NCBI RefSeq assembly: GCF_023008545.1
Contig: NZ_CP095397.1
Location: forward strand, 2,903,199 to 2,967,198
Origin: Natribaculum luteum
GTDB lineage: Archaea; Halobacteriota; Halobacteria; Halobacteriales; Natrialbaceae
Length of the DNA stretch: 64,000 bases
Direction: 5' to 3'
Position numbers and translations under genes: made by a program. The notes beneath the pieces are model-generated. The model was not told the origin of the DNA. It saw only the letters and a program-made list of their open reading frames with translations, and ran no database searches. Below are positions 63,854-64,000 of the stretch, in pieces. Within the stretch, counting starts at the first letter, position 1. Every line of letters starts with the position of its first letter.

Positions 63854-64000
63854 CTACTCGGCGTCTCCCTCGAGGTCGCTCGCGTCGAGGTCTCCCTCGA
63901 GAGACATCCGTCCCCGATCGGATAGCCGGTAGATTCCCCGTCTGGTCGTAGTATTCGACGCAATTCTACTCGCGAAGCGTCATAAGACGTTCTCTGACGG
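63854..64000 (-). pseudogene. Decayed winged-helix regulator, C-terminal remnant (runs off window)
   Basis: Reading leftward from the edge, one frame gives VRERLMTLRE then a TAG, then NCVEYYDQT. The adjacent frame continues TRRGIYRLSDRGRMSLEGDL and DASDLEGDAE to a stop at 63854-63856. Joined, this is the end of a haloarchaeal winged-helix regulator (recognition helix, wing, LSDRGR motif). One nonsense codon and one single-base shift would be needed, so it is probably a pseudogene, although a sequencing error is possible. Confidence 0.5.

Overview
The window comes from the chromosome of an extreme halophilic archaeon (class Halobacteria, most like the Natrialbales). DNA is G+C-rich, proteins are strongly acidic, and the genes are archaeal: Orc1/Cdc6, proteasome alpha, RNase P proteins Rpp30 and Pop5, SBDS, GTP cyclohydrolase III, and a full methylaspartate-cycle cluster, which is specific to haloarchaea. 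Many genes have a TATA-like box about 25-30 bases before the start codon and no clear Shine-Dalgarno site, as expected for leaderless haloarchaeal transcripts.

Layout. 1-5.4 kb: a truncated DUF389 membrane protein, an eIF2B-like isomerase, the Mrp/ApbC Fe-S carrier, an atypical uracil-DNA glycosylase homologue and small hypotheticals. 5.5-5.8 kb: tRNA-Ser(TGA) followed by two extra copies of its own 3' end. 6.6-13.3 kb: the acetyl-CoA-assimilating methylaspartate cycle (glutamate mutase, methylaspartate ammonia-lyase, mesaconyl-CoA hydratase, methylmalyl-CoA lyase) with the CoA-transferase divergent. 13.3-17.1 kb: DUF5785, GTP cyclohydrolase III, a CBS protein, phosphoglycerate kinase, GNAT and tRNA-Thr(TGT), again with a trailing copy of its 3' end, followed by an AT-rich stretch. 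17.5-26.8 kb: HalOD1 protein, DEDD nuclease, a thiolase/OB-fold pair, HflX, FUN14, SBDS and the rnp3-methyltransferase-rnp2-psmA operon.

27.0-29.7 kb is a replication origin: an orc1/cdc6 gene with ORB-like repeats on both sides. Upstream of the gene, oppositely oriented repeats flank an AT-rich unwinding region, and a 15-bp polypyrimidine microsatellite lies inside the right arm. Right of the origin come TbsP-like regulator, glyA, folD, ferredoxin, a Tat lipoprotein with an N-glycosylation-sequon array, a candidate structured RNA at 37.73 kb, a PadR unit with clear operators, MgtC/DUF4010, a class III aminotransferase, MutY, an FMN reductase, membrane proteins and a CTAG-type m4C methylase. 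47.2-50.0 kb is an uncharacterised four-gene cassette of acidic, glycine-zipper proteins, the best candidate here for an undescribed system.

50.0-55.7 kb is an rRNA operon (four tandem promoters, 16S, tRNA-Ala, 23S, 5S, two terminators) transcribed away from the origin. A 44-nt tRNA-minihelix-like fold sits in the 23S-5S spacer. 55.9-64.0 kb: MFS and DMT transporters with two paralogous HTH/MO1-type regulators, and a selenium-binding-protein/ferredoxin/ZIP-like operon. A partly decayed winged-helix gene runs off the right end. Most genes on both sides near the origin are transcribed away from it.
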